NCBI RefSeq assembly: GCF_001579805.1
Contig: NZ_CP014546.1
Span: forward strand, 2,356,001 to 2,420,000
From: Pseudomonas azotoformans
GTDB taxonomy: Bacteria > Pseudomonadota > Gammaproteobacteria > Pseudomonadales > Pseudomonadaceae
Direction: 5' to 3'
DNA length: 64,000 nt
Of the stretch, positions 37,177-47,777 are shown piece by piece. The notes beneath the pieces were generated by a model. The model ran no database searches. It had not been told where the DNA came from and saw nothing but the letters and a program-made list of their open reading frames with translations. The translations under genes and the position numbers were made by a program. Positions within the stretch are counted from its first letter, which is position 1; every line of letters begins with the position of its first letter.

Positions 37177-39267
37177 GCTCAGCGTCAAACTGACTGTTAG
37201 ATTGCGCGGCTCACCGGGGTTGATCCAATAGTTGCTGTAGGACCGCTCGAAGTACTTCTCATCAAACAGGTTGTTGAGGTTCAGGCCCACGGTGACGTTC
37301 TCCGTGGCCTTGTAATGCGCCAGCAGATCGACCGTGTGATAGGCCGGCAGCTCGAAATTCGTGCCGGCCTCACCGGAACGATCGCCCACATACGTGAACG
37401 CCGCGCCCAGGTCCGAGCCGCGCAATGCGCCATCCTGGAACTCATACACGCCCAAAAGACTGCCGCTGCGCTTGGCCACGCCAAGGATGCGGCTGCCGGC
37501 CGGAATGGCTTTTTCGCCTTTGGTTACTTCAGCGTCGATGTAGGCAAACGCGCCAATCACCCGTACGGCATCGGTCACTTGCCCAGTCAGTTGCAGGTCA
37601 AAACCCTGGCTGCGCGCCTTGCCCACGGCGCGGTTGAGGTTGGTGGCCGGGTCCAGGGTCAGCACGTTTTCCTTTTCGATATGGAAGGCGGCGAGGGTGG
37701 CGCTGAGGCGGTCGTCGAACAGCTCGCTCTTGATCCCCACTTCATAACCCACGCCTTCTTCGGGCTTGAAGGATTTGTTGTTGGCGTCCAGGCCGCTGTT
37801 GGGCTTGAACGATGTGGAGGCGTTGGCAAACACCCCGACCTGCGGTGTGAGCTGATAGAGCAGGCCGGCGCGTTGGGTAAAAGCGTCGTGGGTCTGCTGG
37901 CTCTTGGCGTGGTTGCGGGTGAAGTCGTCGATGCTCTGTTCGAAATGCTCGAAGCGCGCACCGAGCATGCCGCGCAGGCGGTCGGTGAAGATGATCTGGT
38001 CCTGCAGGTTCAGCGCGTGGCTTTTGGTCTGTTCGAAGAAGTCGGTGCCGGAGCGCGCGCCGTTGGGTTTGGGCTGGCCGTAGACCGGGCGGTAGATATC
38101 GATGGCGTACGGGCTGCCGGCGATAGCGGTCACGCGCTCCTTCTTGCGGTAGTCCTCGTATTCGGTGCCGACCAGCAGTTCGTGTTGCCAGCTGCCGATG
38201 TCGAACAGGCCGCGCAGCTCCAGCTGGGTAATGCTGTCGTGCCAACCCGTCGAGCGTTCGCGGTAGCGGCGGTTGACGGTGTGGCCGTCGGCGTTCAGCG
38301 CGCGGTTTTCCGAGGCGTCGCCCCACAGGCTGCCTTGCTTGTAGTGGCTGGCCAGGCGCAGTTTCCAGGCGTCGTTGAGGTGATGTTCGAGGGTCGCCTG
38401 AATGCGGTTGTTGTGGTTGTCGATGTCGCCGTCGTTGGGTTCGCCGAGGAAGGTGGAGCGGGATATACCGGGGGCGTCGACGATGCCACGGTCGAAGGTG
38501 GAGCTGTGGCGCACGAATTCGCTTTCCACCAGCAGGCTGGTGTCCGGGTCCAACTGCCAACTGAACGAAGGCGCGACGAATACCCGCTTGCTCTGCACCT
38601 GGTCGCGGAAGCTGTGGTTGTCTTCCACTGCCAGGTTGACCCGTGTCAGTACCTTACCTTCGCTGTCCAGCGGGGTGTTGACGTCCACGGCGGTGCGATA
38701 ACGGTCCCAACTGCCGGCGCTGGTTTGCAGGGTGGTGAAGGCTTCAGGCTGGGGCTTCTTGGTGACGATGTTTACGGTGCCGCCGGGATCACCGCGGCCG
38801 TACAAACTGGCGGCGGGGCCCTTGAGCACTTCGATGCGTTCGATGTTCGCCGCGTCCGGTGTGCTGGGGTAGCCACGGTTGGCGCTGAAACCATCCTGAT
38901 AGAACTCCGACGTGGTGAAGCCGCGCACGCTGTATTCGTAGAGGGTCAGGCCACCGAAGTTGTTCTGCTTGGACACGCCGCCGGCAAACTCCAGGGCGCG
39001 TTCTACGTTGGTGCTGCCCAGGTCCTTGAGCACCGTGGCGGGAATTACGCTGATGGATTGCGGGATGTCACGAATCGCGGTGTCGGTCTTTGTCGCGCTG
39101 GCCGAGCGGTTGGCGCGATAGCCTTTGACGGGGCCGGCGGCGGACTCATAGGCGTCGGTGGTGACGCTGATGGTGTCGAGTTCCAGGGTGTTGTCTTCGG
39201 CATAGGCGGGGTCGAGCAGCAAACCCAAGGCCAGGCCAGCCAAGGGGGCGATTCTTCGAGACGGCAT
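37171..39267 (-). CDS. TonB-dependent siderophore receptor
   Basis: A 698-residue outer-membrane receptor. A signal peptide ([18 protein letters not shown] to AYA) is followed by a plug domain with [19 protein letters not shown] and [16 protein letters not shown], then a 22-strand barrel with the [17 protein letters not shown] motif of the ferrichrome-type group. There is no N-terminal STN domain and no FecI/FecR pair nearby, so it is not a surface-signalling receptor. The ATG at 39267 starts the signal peptide. No clear Fur box was found. Ligand unknown. Confidence 0.93.
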   Translation of the reverse strand: MPSRRIAPLAGLALGLLLDPAYAEDNTLELDTISVTTDAYESAAGPVKGYRANRSASATKTDTAIRDIPQSISVIPATVLKDLGSTNVERALEFAGGVSKQNNFGGLTLYEYSVRGFTTSEFYQDGFSANRGYPSTPDAANIERIEVLKGPAASLYGRGDPGGTVNIVTKKPQPEAFTTLQTSAGSWDRYRTAVDVNTPLDSEGKVLTRVNLAVEDNHSFRDQVQSKRVFVAPSFSWQLDPDTSLLVESEFVRHSSTFDRGIVDAPGISRSTFLGEPNDGDIDNHNNRIQATLEHHLNDAWKLRLASHYKQGSLWGDASENRALNADGHTVNRRYRERSTGWHDSITQLELRGLFDIGSWQHELLVGTEYEDYRKKERVTAIAGSPYAIDIYRPVYGQPKPNGARSGTDFFEQTKSHALNLQDQIIFTDRLRGMLGARFEHFEQSIDDFTRNHAKSQQTHDAFTQRAGLLYQLTPQVGVFANASTSFKPNSGLDANNKSFKPEEGVGYEVGIKSELFDDRLSATLAAFHIEKENVLTLDPATNLNRAVGKARSQGFDLQLTGQVTDAVRVIGAFAYIDAEVTKGEKAIPAGSRILGVAKRSGSLLGVYEFQDGALRGSDLGAAFTYVGDRSGEAGTNFELPAYHTVDLLAHYKATENVTVGLNLNNLFDEKYFERSYSNYWINPGEPRNLTVSLTLSL

Positions 39268-39379
39268 GATAGAGCGTTCCAATAGCGATATTGAAACAAT
39301 ATAACATGCCAAATGAGAGTGGCTTGCCTTGAAACATCAACTTACAGGTGCCCGCGAATGGGCACCTGGACGAGGCGCT

Positions 39380-40534
39380 TTATTCCTCTTCTTTGATCGG
39401 TGCCGGCGGTGGACGCAAACCGATTTCCGCCAGCAACTTGATCTCCTTGCCGTTGCGCATCACCTGGATCGCCACCTTGTCGGTCGGCTTGATCCGCGCC
39501 ACCTGGTTCATCGACTTACGGCCATCACCCGCCGGTTCACCATTGATGCTGAGGATCACATCCCCTAGTTGCAGGCCGGCTTTCTGCGCCGGGCCATCGC
39601 GGAAGATCCCGGCGACCACGATGCCTGGGCGTCCGGTCAAGCCGAAGGACTCGGCCAGTTCCTTGGTCAACGGTTGCACTTCAATCCCCAGCCAGCCACG
39701 GATCACCTGCCCGTGCTCGATGATCGACTTCATCACTTCCATCGCCAGCTTCACGGGGATCGCAAAACCGATGCCCTGTGAGCCGCCGGACTTGGAGAAA
39801 ATCGCCGTGTTGATACCGGTCAGGTTGCCATTGGCATCCACCAGCGCACCGCCGGAGTTGCCCGGGTTGATCGCCGCATCGGTCTGGATGAAATCTTCGT
39901 AGCTATTAAGGCCTAACTGATTACGCCCGGTGGCACTGATAATGCCCATGGTCACGGTCTGGCCCACACCGAACGGGTTGCCGATGGCCAATGCCACGTC
40001 ACCGACGCGCAAGCCATCGGAACGGCCGAGGGTGATGGACGGCAGGCTTTTCAGGTCGATCTTGAGTACCGCGAGGTCGGTTTCCGGGTCGCTGCCCACC
40101 ACGCGGGCCAGGGTTTCGCGGCCGTCACGCAGGGCCACCACGATCTGGTCGGCGCCGGTGGTCACATGGTTGTTGGTGAGGATGTAGCCTTCTGGGCTCA
40201 TGATCACGCCCGAACCCAGGCTGGATTCCATGCGCCGCTGCTTGGGCCCGTTGTCGCCGAAGTAGCGGCGGAACTGCGGGTCTTCAAACAGCGGGTGCGC
40301 CGGTTTGTTGATGACCTTGGTCGTGTACAGGTTGACCACCGCCGGGGCGGCGATGGTCACCGCGTCGGCATAAGTCACCGGGCCTTGCACCACCGCGCTG
40401 GTCTGCGGTGCCTGTTGCAGGTTCACATCCAGGCTGGGCAGGCCCACCAGCTCGGGGTAACGCTGAATAATCAGCATCGCGATCAGCACGCCAGCCAACA
40501 ATGGCCATCCAAAAAAACGCAGCGCCTTGAGCAT
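39380..40534 (-). CDS. algW: AlgW/DegS-like site-1 serine protease
   Basis: A 384-residue periplasmic HtrA protease anchored by an N-terminal helix (FFGWPLLAGVLIAMLII). Catalytic triad: His in TNNHVTTG, Asp in DPETDLAVLKID, Ser in NPGNSGGALV. One C-terminal PDZ domain (GWLGIEVQPL to VMRNGKE). In Pseudomonas AlgW senses misfolded outer-membrane proteins and cleaves MucA, releasing AlgU for alginate and envelope stress. The ATG at 40534 is preferred to a TTG one codon upstream. Confidence 0.95.
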   Translation of the reverse strand: MLKALRFFGWPLLAGVLIAMLIIQRYPELVGLPSLDVNLQQAPQTSAVVQGPVTYADAVTIAAPAVVNLYTTKVINKPAHPLFEDPQFRRYFGDNGPKQRRMESSLGSGVIMSPEGYILTNNHVTTGADQIVVALRDGRETLARVVGSDPETDLAVLKIDLKSLPSITLGRSDGLRVGDVALAIGNPFGVGQTVTMGIISATGRNQLGLNSYEDFIQTDAAINPGNSGGALVDANGNLTGINTAIFSKSGGSQGIGFAIPVKLAMEVMKSIIEHGQVIRGWLGIEVQPLTKELAESFGLTGRPGIVVAGIFRDGPAQKAGLQLGDVILSINGEPAGDGRKSMNQVARIKPTDKVAIQVMRNGKEIKLLAEIGLRPPPAPIKEEE

Positions 40535-40635
40535 CAAGTAAGTCCTGACAGGTTGCAGGGGGCGAGAGAGCGCCCATAATGTCGCGCATTATACGAGGCT
40601 GTGACGCCTGCGAACGGGATATTTAGGAGTCTTTT

Positions 40636-41394
40636 ATGGCCGTCCCCCTTACCACCCTCGTCGAGGAAGCGGACCGCTACCTCGGCAGCGCCAAAATTGC
40701 CGATTATTGCCCCAATGGCCTGCAGGTCGAGGGCCGCCCGCAAGTGATGCGCATCGTCAGTGGCGTGACGGCAAGCCAAGCCCTGCTGGACGCGGCCGTC
40801 GAAGCCCAGGCCGATTTGATCCTGGTACACCACGGCTATTTCTGGAAAGGCGAAAACCCCTGCATCACCGGCATGAAGCAGCGTCGCCTCAAGACCCTGC
40901 TCAAGCACGACATCAGCCTGTTGGCCTACCACCTGCCGCTGGACCTGCACCCCGACGTCGGCAACAACGTGCAACTTGCCCGTCAACTCGACATCACCGT
41001 CGAAGGCCCGTTGGACCCGAGCAACCCCAAGATCGTCGGCCTGGTCGGCTCCCTCGCCGAGCCCTTGTCGCCCCGTGATTTCGCGCGCCGCGTGCAGGAA
41101 GTCATGGGCCGCGAACCGCTGCTGATCGAAGGCAGCGACATGATCCGCCGCGTCGGCTGGTGCACCGGCGGTGGCCAGGGCTACATCGACCAGGCGATTG
41201 CCGCTGGCGTCGACCTGTACCTGAGCGGCGAAGCCTCCGAGCAGACCTTCCACAGCGCCCGCGAAAACGACATCAGCTTCATCGCCGCCGGCCACCACGC
41301 CACCGAGCGCTACGGCGTACAGGCCCTGGGTGATTACCTGGCGCGGCGCTTTGCCCTGGAGCATCTGTTCATCGACTGCCCCAACCCGATTTGA
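40636..41394 (+). CDS. Nif3-like dinuclear metal protein (YbgI)
   Basis: A 252-residue protein of the NIF3/YbgI family, which forms toroidal hexamers with a two-metal site. Metal ligands are visible in LILVHHGYFWKGE, AYHLPLDLHPDVGNN and FIAAGHHATERYG. True function unsettled; E. coli YbgI has GTP cyclohydrolase-like proposals. It is divergent from algW across about 100 bases, the usual Pseudomonas arrangement. Confidence 0.93.
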   Translation: MAVPLTTLVEEADRYLGSAKIADYCPNGLQVEGRPQVMRIVSGVTASQALLDAAVEAQADLILVHHGYFWKGENPCITGMKQRRLKTLLKHDISLLAYHLPLDLHPDVGNNVQLARQLDITVEGPLDPSNPKIVGLVGSLAEPLSPRDFARRVQEVMGREPLLIEGSDMIRRVGWCTGGGQGYIDQAIAAGVDLYLSGEASEQTFHSARENDISFIAAGHHATERYGVQALGDYLARRFALEHLFIDCPNPI

Positions 41395-41530
41395 GGGCCA
41401 AACCTGGGGGCATATTCATATACCGTTTCGATCTAGCTGGCTCCCTGAATAGAAGCAGGTGCTGTGCTAGCATGCCCCGCTCGAACACGGCCCGCTGGCC
41501 GTCCATAAGATCGTTTTTCCGTGAGTAACC

Positions 41531-42448
41531 ATGGTCGACAAACTGACGCATCTGAAACAGCTGGAGGCGGAAAGCATCCACATCATCCGCGAGGTCGCCG
41601 CCGAGTTCGACAACCCGGTGATGCTCTACTCGATCGGTAAAGACTCCGCCGTGATGCTGCATCTGGCACGCAAGGCCTTCTTCCCGGGCAAACTGCCGTT
41701 CCCGGTGATGCACGTCGACACCCGCTGGAAATTCCAGGAGATGTACAAGTTCCGCGACAAGATGGTCGAGGAGCTGGGCCTGGACTTGATCACCCACGTG
41801 AACCCGGACGGCGTGGCGCAGGGTATCAACCCCTTCACCCACGGCAGCGCCAAGCACACCGACATCATGAAGACCGAAGGCCTCAAGCAGGCGTTGGACA
41901 AACATGGTTTCGACGCCGCTTTCGGCGGTGCCCGTCGCGATGAAGAGAAATCCCGCGCCAAAGAGCGCGTGTATTCGTTCCGCGACAGCAAGCACCGCTG
42001 GGACCCGAAAAACCAGCGGCCCGAGCTGTGGAACGTCTACAACGGCAACGTCAACAAGGGCGAGTCGATCCGTGTGTTCCCGCTGTCCAACTGGACCGAG
42101 CTGGACATCTGGCAGTACATCTACCTCGAAGGCATCCCGATCGTGCCGCTGTACTTCGCCGCCGAGCGTGAAGTGATCGAGAAGAACGGCACGTTGATCA
42201 TGATCGACGACGACCGCATCCTCGAGCACCTGTCCGACGAAGACAAAGCCCGAATCGTCAAAAAGAAAGTACGTTTCCGTACCCTTGGCTGCTACCCGTT
42301 GACGGGCGCGGTGGAGTCCGAAGCCGAGACGCTGACGGACATCATTCAGGAAATGCTCCTGACGCGAACTTCCGAGCGCCAGGGCCGTGTCATCGACCAC
42401 GATGGTGCAGGCTCGATGGAAGATAAAAAACGTCAAGGCTATTTCTAA
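41531..42448 (+). CDS. cysD: Sulfate adenylyltransferase subunit 2
   Basis: A 305-residue ATP sulfurylase subunit of the PAPS-reductase fold. PP-loop [18 protein letters not shown] is near residue 35, and the C-terminus ends [10 protein letters not shown] as in the family. It makes APS together with the GTPase CysN. The next gene, 9 bases on, is cysNC. Confidence 0.97.
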   Translation: MVDKLTHLKQLEAESIHIIREVAAEFDNPVMLYSIGKDSAVMLHLARKAFFPGKLPFPVMHVDTRWKFQEMYKFRDKMVEELGLDLITHVNPDGVAQGINPFTHGSAKHTDIMKTEGLKQALDKHGFDAAFGGARRDEEKSRAKERVYSFRDSKHRWDPKNQRPELWNVYNGNVNKGESIRVFPLSNWTELDIWQYIYLEGIPIVPLYFAAEREVIEKNGTLIMIDDDRILEHLSDEDKARIVKKKVRFRTLGCYPLTGAVESEAETLTDIIQEMLLTRTSERQGRVIDHDGAGSMEDKKRQGYF

Positions 42449-42457
42449 GGGGCTGTC

Positions 42458-44357
42458 ATGTCGCATCAATCTGATTTGATCAGCGAGGACATCCTCGCCT
42501 ACCTGGGCCAGCACGAGCGCAAGGAAATGTTGCGCTTCCTGACCTGCGGCAACGTCGACGACGGCAAGAGCACCCTGATCGGGCGCCTGCTGCACGACTC
42601 CAAGATGATCTACGAAGATCATCTGGAAGCCATCACCCGCGACTCGAAGAAGTCCGGCACCACCGGCGACGATATCGACCTGGCACTGCTGGTCGACGGC
42701 CTGCAGGCCCGAGCGTGAGCAAGGCATCACCATCGATGTCGCCTACCGCTACTTCTCCACCGCCAAGCGCAAATTCATCATCGCCGACACCCCCGGCCAT
42801 GAGCAGTACACCCGCAACATGGCCACCGGTGCCTCCACCTGTGACCTGGCGATCATCCTGATTGACGCACGTTATGGCGTGCAGACCCAGACCCGTCGCC
42901 ACAGCTTCATCGCCTCGTTGCTGGGCATCAAGCACATCGTGGTGGCCGTCAATAAGATGGACATCAACGGCTTCGACCAGAGCGTATTCGAGCAGATCAA
43001 GGCCGATTACCTGAAGTTCGCCGACGGTATCGCGTTCAAGCCGAGCACCCTGGCGTTCGTGCCAATGTCGGCGCTCAAGGGCGACAACGTGGTGAACAAG
43101 AGCGAGCGTTCGCCTTGGTACACCGGGCAGTCGCTGATGGAGATCCTCGAAACCGTCGAGATCGCCAACGACCGCAACTACACCGACCTGCGTTTCCCGG
43201 TGCAGTACGTGAACCGTCCGAACCTGAACTTCCGTGGTTTCGCCGGCACCCTGGCCAGCGGCATCGTGCACAAGGGCGACGAAGTCGTGGTGCTGCCGTC
43301 GGGCAAGAGCAGCCGCGTCAAATCCATCGTCACCTTTGAAGGTGAGTTGGAACACGCCGGCCCAGGCCAAGCCGTGACCCTGACCATGGAAGATGAGATC
43401 GATATCTCCCGTGGCGACCTGCTGGTACACGCCGACAACGTGCCGCAAGTGACCGATGCCTTCGACGCCATGCTGGTGTGGATGGCCGAAGAGCCGATGC
43501 TGCCGGGCAAGAAATACGACATCAAGCGCGCCACCAGCTACGTGCCGGGTTCCATCACCAGCATCGTGCACCGCGTGGATGTGAACACCCTGGCCGAAGG
43601 TCCGGCGAGTTCGCTGCAACTGAACGAAATTGGCCGGGTCAAGGTCAGCCTCGACGCCGCCATCGCCCTGGACGGTTACGACAGCAACCGCACCACCGGC
43701 GCGTTCATTGTCATCGACCGTTTGACCAACGGCACCGTGGCAGCGGGCATGATCATCGCGCCGCCGGTCACCCACGGCAGCTCGGCGCAACACGGCAAGC
43801 TGGCTCACGTCGCCACCGAAGAACGCGCACTGCGCTTTGGCCAGCAACCGGCCACCGTGTTGTTCAGTGGCCTGTCGGGCGCCGGCAAGAGCACCTTGGC
43901 CTACGCGGTTGAGCGCAAGCTCTTCGACATGGGCCGTGCGGTGTTCGTGCTGGATGGCCAGAACCTGCGTCACGACCTGAACAAAGGCTTGCCGCAGGAC
44001 CGGGCTGGGCGTACCGAGAACTGGCGTCGTGCCGCTCACGTAGCGCGTCAGTTCAACGAGGCGGGCCTGCTGACCCTGGCCGCGTTCGTGGCGCCGGATG
44101 CCGAAGGCCGCGAACAGGCCAAGGCGCTGATTGGCAGTGATCGTTTGCTGACCGTCTACGTGCAAGCGTCGCCGTTGGTGTGCGCCGAGCGTGATCCGCA
44201 GGGCCTGTACGCGGCGGGTGGGGATAACATCCCTGGCGAATCCTTCCCGTACGACGTGCCGTTGAATGCCGACCTGGTGATCGACACCCAGGCCTTGTCG
44301 TTGGAAGAAAGCGTCAAGCAAGTGCTAGAGCTGTTGCGTCAGCGCGGCGCGATCTAA
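42458..44357 (+). pseudogene. cysNC: CysNC (ATP sulfurylase GTPase + APS kinase), frameshifted
   Basis: Two frames together encode one bifunctional protein of about 632 residues. The first (42458-42718) holds the start and the G1 loop [19 protein letters not shown], and breaks after GLQA. The second covers G3 ([14 protein letters not shown]), G4 (VVAVNKMD), the EF-Tu-like domains, and the C-terminal APS kinase with P-loop LSGAGKST. The break is a single extra C in the CCC at 42708-42710; removing it restores [16 protein letters not shown]. The rest is intact, so an assembly error is as likely as a real mutation. Confidence 0.93.
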
Positions 44358-44376
44358 AGATCGCAGCCACAAAAAA

Positions 44377-44404
44377 GCCCGCCATCGAGTGATCGATGGC
44401 GGGC
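44377..44404. terminator. Bidirectional terminator between cysNC and the acyltransferase
   Basis: GCCCGCCATCGA and TCGATGGCGGGC form a perfect 12-bp stem with a 4-base loop, flanked by six A and five T. It serves both convergent genes. Confidence 0.92.
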
Positions 44405-44415
44405 TTTTTCATGAA

Positions 44416-45309
44416 TTATCGAGGGTACTGGGTATGCAGCTTTTCCAGTAATGCGTCCTTGTCTTCCCACAACCGGTTGATCCAACCCTGGAACGCCGTC
44501 CGGTACTCCCCATCCTGCTCATAATTCTTGCCAATGAACGCGGCCGGGATCTGCACTTCTTCAAACTGCACCACAACGTCCTGCACATTCCCGCACAGCA
44601 AATCCCAATACCCAGGGCGACCGGCGGGGTAGTGAATGGTCACATTGACCAATGACTTCAACTGCTCACCCATCGCATCCAGCACAAACGCAATGCCACC
44701 GGCTTTAGGCTTGAGCAGATAACGGAACGGCGACTTTTGCTGTGCATGCTTGCCCGGGGTAAACCGCGTGCCTTCGGCAAAGTTGAAAATGCCCACCGGG
44801 TTGTCGCGAAACTTCGCACAGGTCTTGCGGGTGGTTTCCAGGTCCTTGCCTTTCTTTTCCGGGTGTTTTTCCAGGTAGGCCTTGGTGTAGCGCTTCATGA
44901 ACGGAAAGCCCAGAGCCCACCATGCCAGGCCAATCACCGGCACCCATATCAGCTCCTGTTTCAGGAAGAACTTCAGCGGACGAACCCGCCGGTTCAGCAC
45001 GTATTGCAGCACCATGATGTCGACCCAGCTCTGGTGGTTGCTGGTCACCAGGTACGAGTGCTGATAGTCCAGCCCCTCCAGGCCGGTGAGGTGCCAGCGC
45101 GTGCGCCGCACCAGGTTCATCCAGCCCTTGTTGTTGGTCACCCAGGCTTCATGGGTGTGGTTCATCAGCCATTCGCTGAAGCGCTTGGCAAACGGCAACG
45201 CCTTGAACAGCGCCACGATAAACAGGAACGAACACAACAGGATCGTGTTCAGCGCCAACAACAGCGACGCAATCACCCCGCGCACGGCGGCAGGTAGAAA
45301 ATCCAGCAT
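44416..45309 (-). CDS. PlsC-type acyltransferase (YihG-like)
   Basis: A 297-residue 1-acyl-glycerol-3-phosphate acyltransferase family protein. An N-terminal membrane segment precedes the catalytic HxxxxD (NHQSWVD) near residue 92, and the second motif FAEGTRFTPGKH appears near residue 180. It resembles E. coli YihG rather than the essential PlsC, so it may set fatty-acid composition of phospholipids. It starts directly after the pta stop. Confidence 0.9.
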   Translation of the reverse strand: MLDFLPAAVRGVIASLLLALNTILLCSFLFIVALFKALPFAKRFSEWLMNHTHEAWVTNNKGWMNLVRRTRWHLTGLEGLDYQHSYLVTSNHQSWVDIMVLQYVLNRRVRPLKFFLKQELIWVPVIGLAWWALGFPFMKRYTKAYLEKHPEKKGKDLETTRKTCAKFRDNPVGIFNFAEGTRFTPGKHAQQKSPFRYLLKPKAGGIAFVLDAMGEQLKSLVNVTIHYPAGRPGYWDLLCGNVQDVVVQFEEVQIPAAFIGKNYEQDGEYRTAFQGWINRLWEDKDALLEKLHTQYPR

Positions 45310-47409
45310 TTAGATATCCATAGGTCGGTTGGCGGCTTGGATCGCAGTGAGCGCGATGGTGTACACGATGTCGTCTACCTGGGCGCCGCGCGGCAGGTCG
45401 TTGACCGGTTTGCGCAGGCCTTGAAGCATCGGCCCCAGGCTCACGCAATCGGCGCTGCGCTGCACGGCCTTGTGGGTGGTGTTGCCGGTGTTGAGGTCGG
45501 GGAACACAAATACGGTGGCCTTGCCGGCGACCTGGCTGTTGGGCGCCAGTTGCCGGGCAACGTTTTCGTTGGCGGCGGCGTCGTATTGCAGCGGCCCGTC
45601 GATCAACAACGAGCTTTGCTGTTCGTGGGCGAGCAGGGTGGCTTCGCGGACTTTTTCCACTTCCTCGCCGCTGGCCGAGTCGCCGCTGGAATAGCTGATC
45701 ATCGCCACGCGCGGCGTGATGCCGAATGCCGCCGCCGAGTCGGCACTTTGCAACGCGATCTCCGCCAATTCGGCGGCGCTTGGGTGCGGGTTCATCACGC
45801 AGTCGCCGTACACCAGCACCTGCTCGGGGAACAGCATGAAGAACACCGACGACACCAGCGTGCAGCCCGGCGCCGTTTTAATCAGCTGCAGGGCAGGGCG
45901 GATGGTATTGGCGGTGGAGTGGATGACGCCGGACACCAGGCCGTCCACTTCGTCCAGCGCGAGCATCATGGTGGCGATCACCACGGTGTCTTCCAGCTGC
46001 TGCTCGGCCATCGGCGCGTTGAGGCTCTTGCTCTTGCGCAGCGCGACCATCGGCTCGACGTAGCGCTGGCGGATCAGGTCCGGGTCGAGAATCTCCAGGC
46101 CTTCGGGCAATTCGATGCCCTGGGCGCGGGCGACCGCTTCCACGTCCGCCGGCTTGGCCAGCAACACGCAGCGCGCAATGCCCCGCGCCTGGCAGATCGC
46201 GGCGGCTTGCACGGTCAGTGGTTCGCTGCCTTCGGGCAATACAATGCGTTTGTTGGCGGCCTGGGCGCGCTGGATCAACTGATAGCGGAACACCGCCGGC
46301 GACAGGCGCATCTCCCGTGGCGTGCCGCAACGCTGATGCAACCAGCGCGCATCCAGATGGCTGGCGACGAAGTCGGTGATGATCTCCGCACGTTCGCGAT
46401 CATCAATCGGGATTTCCTTGTTGAGGCTGTTGAGCTGGTTCGCCGTGTCGTAGGAACCGGTGCTCACCGACAACACCGGCAGCCCGGCCTGGAACGCGCC
46501 ACGGCATAACTCCATGATGCGCGGGTCGGGCAGGGTGTCGCTGGTCAGCAGCAGGCCGGCCAGGGGCACGCCGTTGATCGCGGCGAGGCTGACGGCGAGG
46601 ATGATGTCGTCGCGGTCGCCGGGGGTCACCACCAATACGCCGGGCTTGAGCAGCTCCACGGTGTTACGCATGGTGCGGGCGCAGATGATGATTTTGGTCA
46701 TGCGCCGGGTTTCGTAGTCGCCGGCGTTGAGGATCTGCGCGCCCATCAGGTCGGCCACGTCACGTGTGCGCGGGGCGTTGAGTTCCGGTTGATAGGGAAT
46801 GCAGCCGAGCAGGCGGAAATCACCGCTGCGCAACAGGGGCGAATGCTCTTTGAGGCGCGCCGCGAAGGCTTCCATGCTTTCGTCGGTGCGCACCTTGTTG
46901 AGGATCACGCCGAGCACTTTCGGGTCTTTCGGCCCGCCGAACAGTTGGGCCTGCAATTCCACGCGCCCGGAGAGTTCGGTGAGCACTTCGTTTTCCGGGG
47001 CCGAGACCAGGATCACTTCCGCATCCAGGCTCTTGGCCAGGTGCAGGTTGACCCGCGCCGCATAGCTGGCGCTGCGGGTCGGCACCATGCCTTCGACGAT
47101 CAGTACGTCCTTGCCCACGGCGGCTTGTTGGTACAGCGTGATGATTTCTTCGAGCAGTTCGTCGAGCTGGCCGTCGCCGAGCATGCGCTCCACGTGGGCC
47201 AGGCCCAGGGGCTGTGGCGGCTTGAGGCCATGGGTGCGCGCCACCAGTTCGGTGGAACGCTCGGGGCCGGTATCGCCGGGGTGTGGTTGGGCAATCGGCT
47301 TGAAGAACCCGACTTTCAGCCCGGCCCGCTCAAGGGTACGCACCAGCCCCAGGCTGATGGAGGTCAGACCCACACCAAAATCGGTGGGCGCGATAAAAAA
47401 AGTCTGCAT
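45310..47409 (-). CDS. pta: Phosphate acetyltransferase
   Basis: A 699-residue long-form Pta converting acetyl-CoA and phosphate to acetyl phosphate. The N-terminal P-loop-like domain begins TFFIAPTDFGVGLTS, a DRTGG domain follows (LNAGDYETRRMTK), and the C-terminal catalytic PTA_PTB domain has VLPEGSEPLTVQAA and FPDLNTGN. The ATG at 47409 gives the usual MQTFF start; an ATG 7 codons upstream is possible. Acetate kinase is not adjacent in this window. Confidence 0.95.
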   Translation of the reverse strand: MQTFFIAPTDFGVGLTSISLGLVRTLERAGLKVGFFKPIAQPHPGDTGPERSTELVARTHGLKPPQPLGLAHVERMLGDGQLDELLEEIITLYQQAAVGKDVLIVEGMVPTRSASYAARVNLHLAKSLDAEVILVSAPENEVLTELSGRVELQAQLFGGPKDPKVLGVILNKVRTDESMEAFAARLKEHSPLLRSGDFRLLGCIPYQPELNAPRTRDVADLMGAQILNAGDYETRRMTKIIICARTMRNTVELLKPGVLVVTPGDRDDIILAVSLAAINGVPLAGLLLTSDTLPDPRIMELCRGAFQAGLPVLSVSTGSYDTANQLNSLNKEIPIDDRERAEIITDFVASHLDARWLHQRCGTPREMRLSPAVFRYQLIQRAQAANKRIVLPEGSEPLTVQAAAICQARGIARCVLLAKPADVEAVARAQGIELPEGLEILDPDLIRQRYVEPMVALRKSKSLNAPMAEQQLEDTVVIATMMLALDEVDGLVSGVIHSTANTIRPALQLIKTAPGCTLVSSVFFMLFPEQVLVYGDCVMNPHPSAAELAEIALQSADSAAAFGITPRVAMISYSSGDSASGEEVEKVREATLLAHEQQSSLLIDGPLQYDAAANENVARQLAPNSQVAGKATVFVFPDLNTGNTTHKAVQRSADCVSLGPMLQGLRKPVNDLPRGAQVDDIVYTIALTAIQAANRPMDI

Positions 47410-47488
47410 GCGAATTCTCTGAAGGTGCATGGCTTCGGTGAGGCTCTATGGTTGAACGTCTACCGGGAATCAGGCGCCAAGGTTATCG

Positions 47489-47725
47489 TTATTCGTGTGC
47501 TTGCGCACACCAGCCGCAGGCAAAGGGCTGGCCTATTTTTTCAAGGCGTTGCGCGGGGTCGAGTACCCAGGCGCGGGACTGCCAGGGTGGCTGGTGGCGC
47601 AGGTGCTGGGTGTGGCCACAGGACAGCTCCGCAACCCAGTGCTGGTCGTCATCCTGATGGAACCCGATGATGAAGGATGCCGTTGATCGGTCCCGTCTGT
47701 CCGGGTTCTGTTCGCTTTCGGGCAA
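47489..47725 (-). CDS. DUF3565 protein
   Basis: A small protein of the DUF3565 family: FIIGFHQDDDQHWVAELSCGHTQHLRH, then PPWQSRAWVL and a final CGWC. Paired Cys-Gly-His and Cys-x-x-Cys suggest a zinc site. The start is uncertain. A TTG at 47725 is used here; an ATG at 47779 would overlap the start codon of the divergent slyD, which leaves no room for separate promoters. Function unknown. Confidence 0.72.
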   Translation of the reverse strand: MPESEQNPDRRDRSTASFIIGFHQDDDQHWVAELSCGHTQHLRHQPPWQSRAWVLDPAQRLEKIGQPFACGWCAQAHE

Positions 47726-47777
47726 ATCCTTGTTTAGACTTGTCCGTTCTTCATTCTTATGCAAAAGGTCTCGCCCC

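Noticed and set aside
37315..39285. 656-codon + strand frame opposite the TonB receptor
   Set aside because: It is a shadow with a Gly/Ala/Val bias; the receptor on the other strand has a signal peptide and plug motifs.
39268..39330. Fur box upstream of the TonB receptor
   Set aside because: AT-rich stretches are present but no hexamer array near GATAAT is convincing, so regulation by Fur is not claimed.
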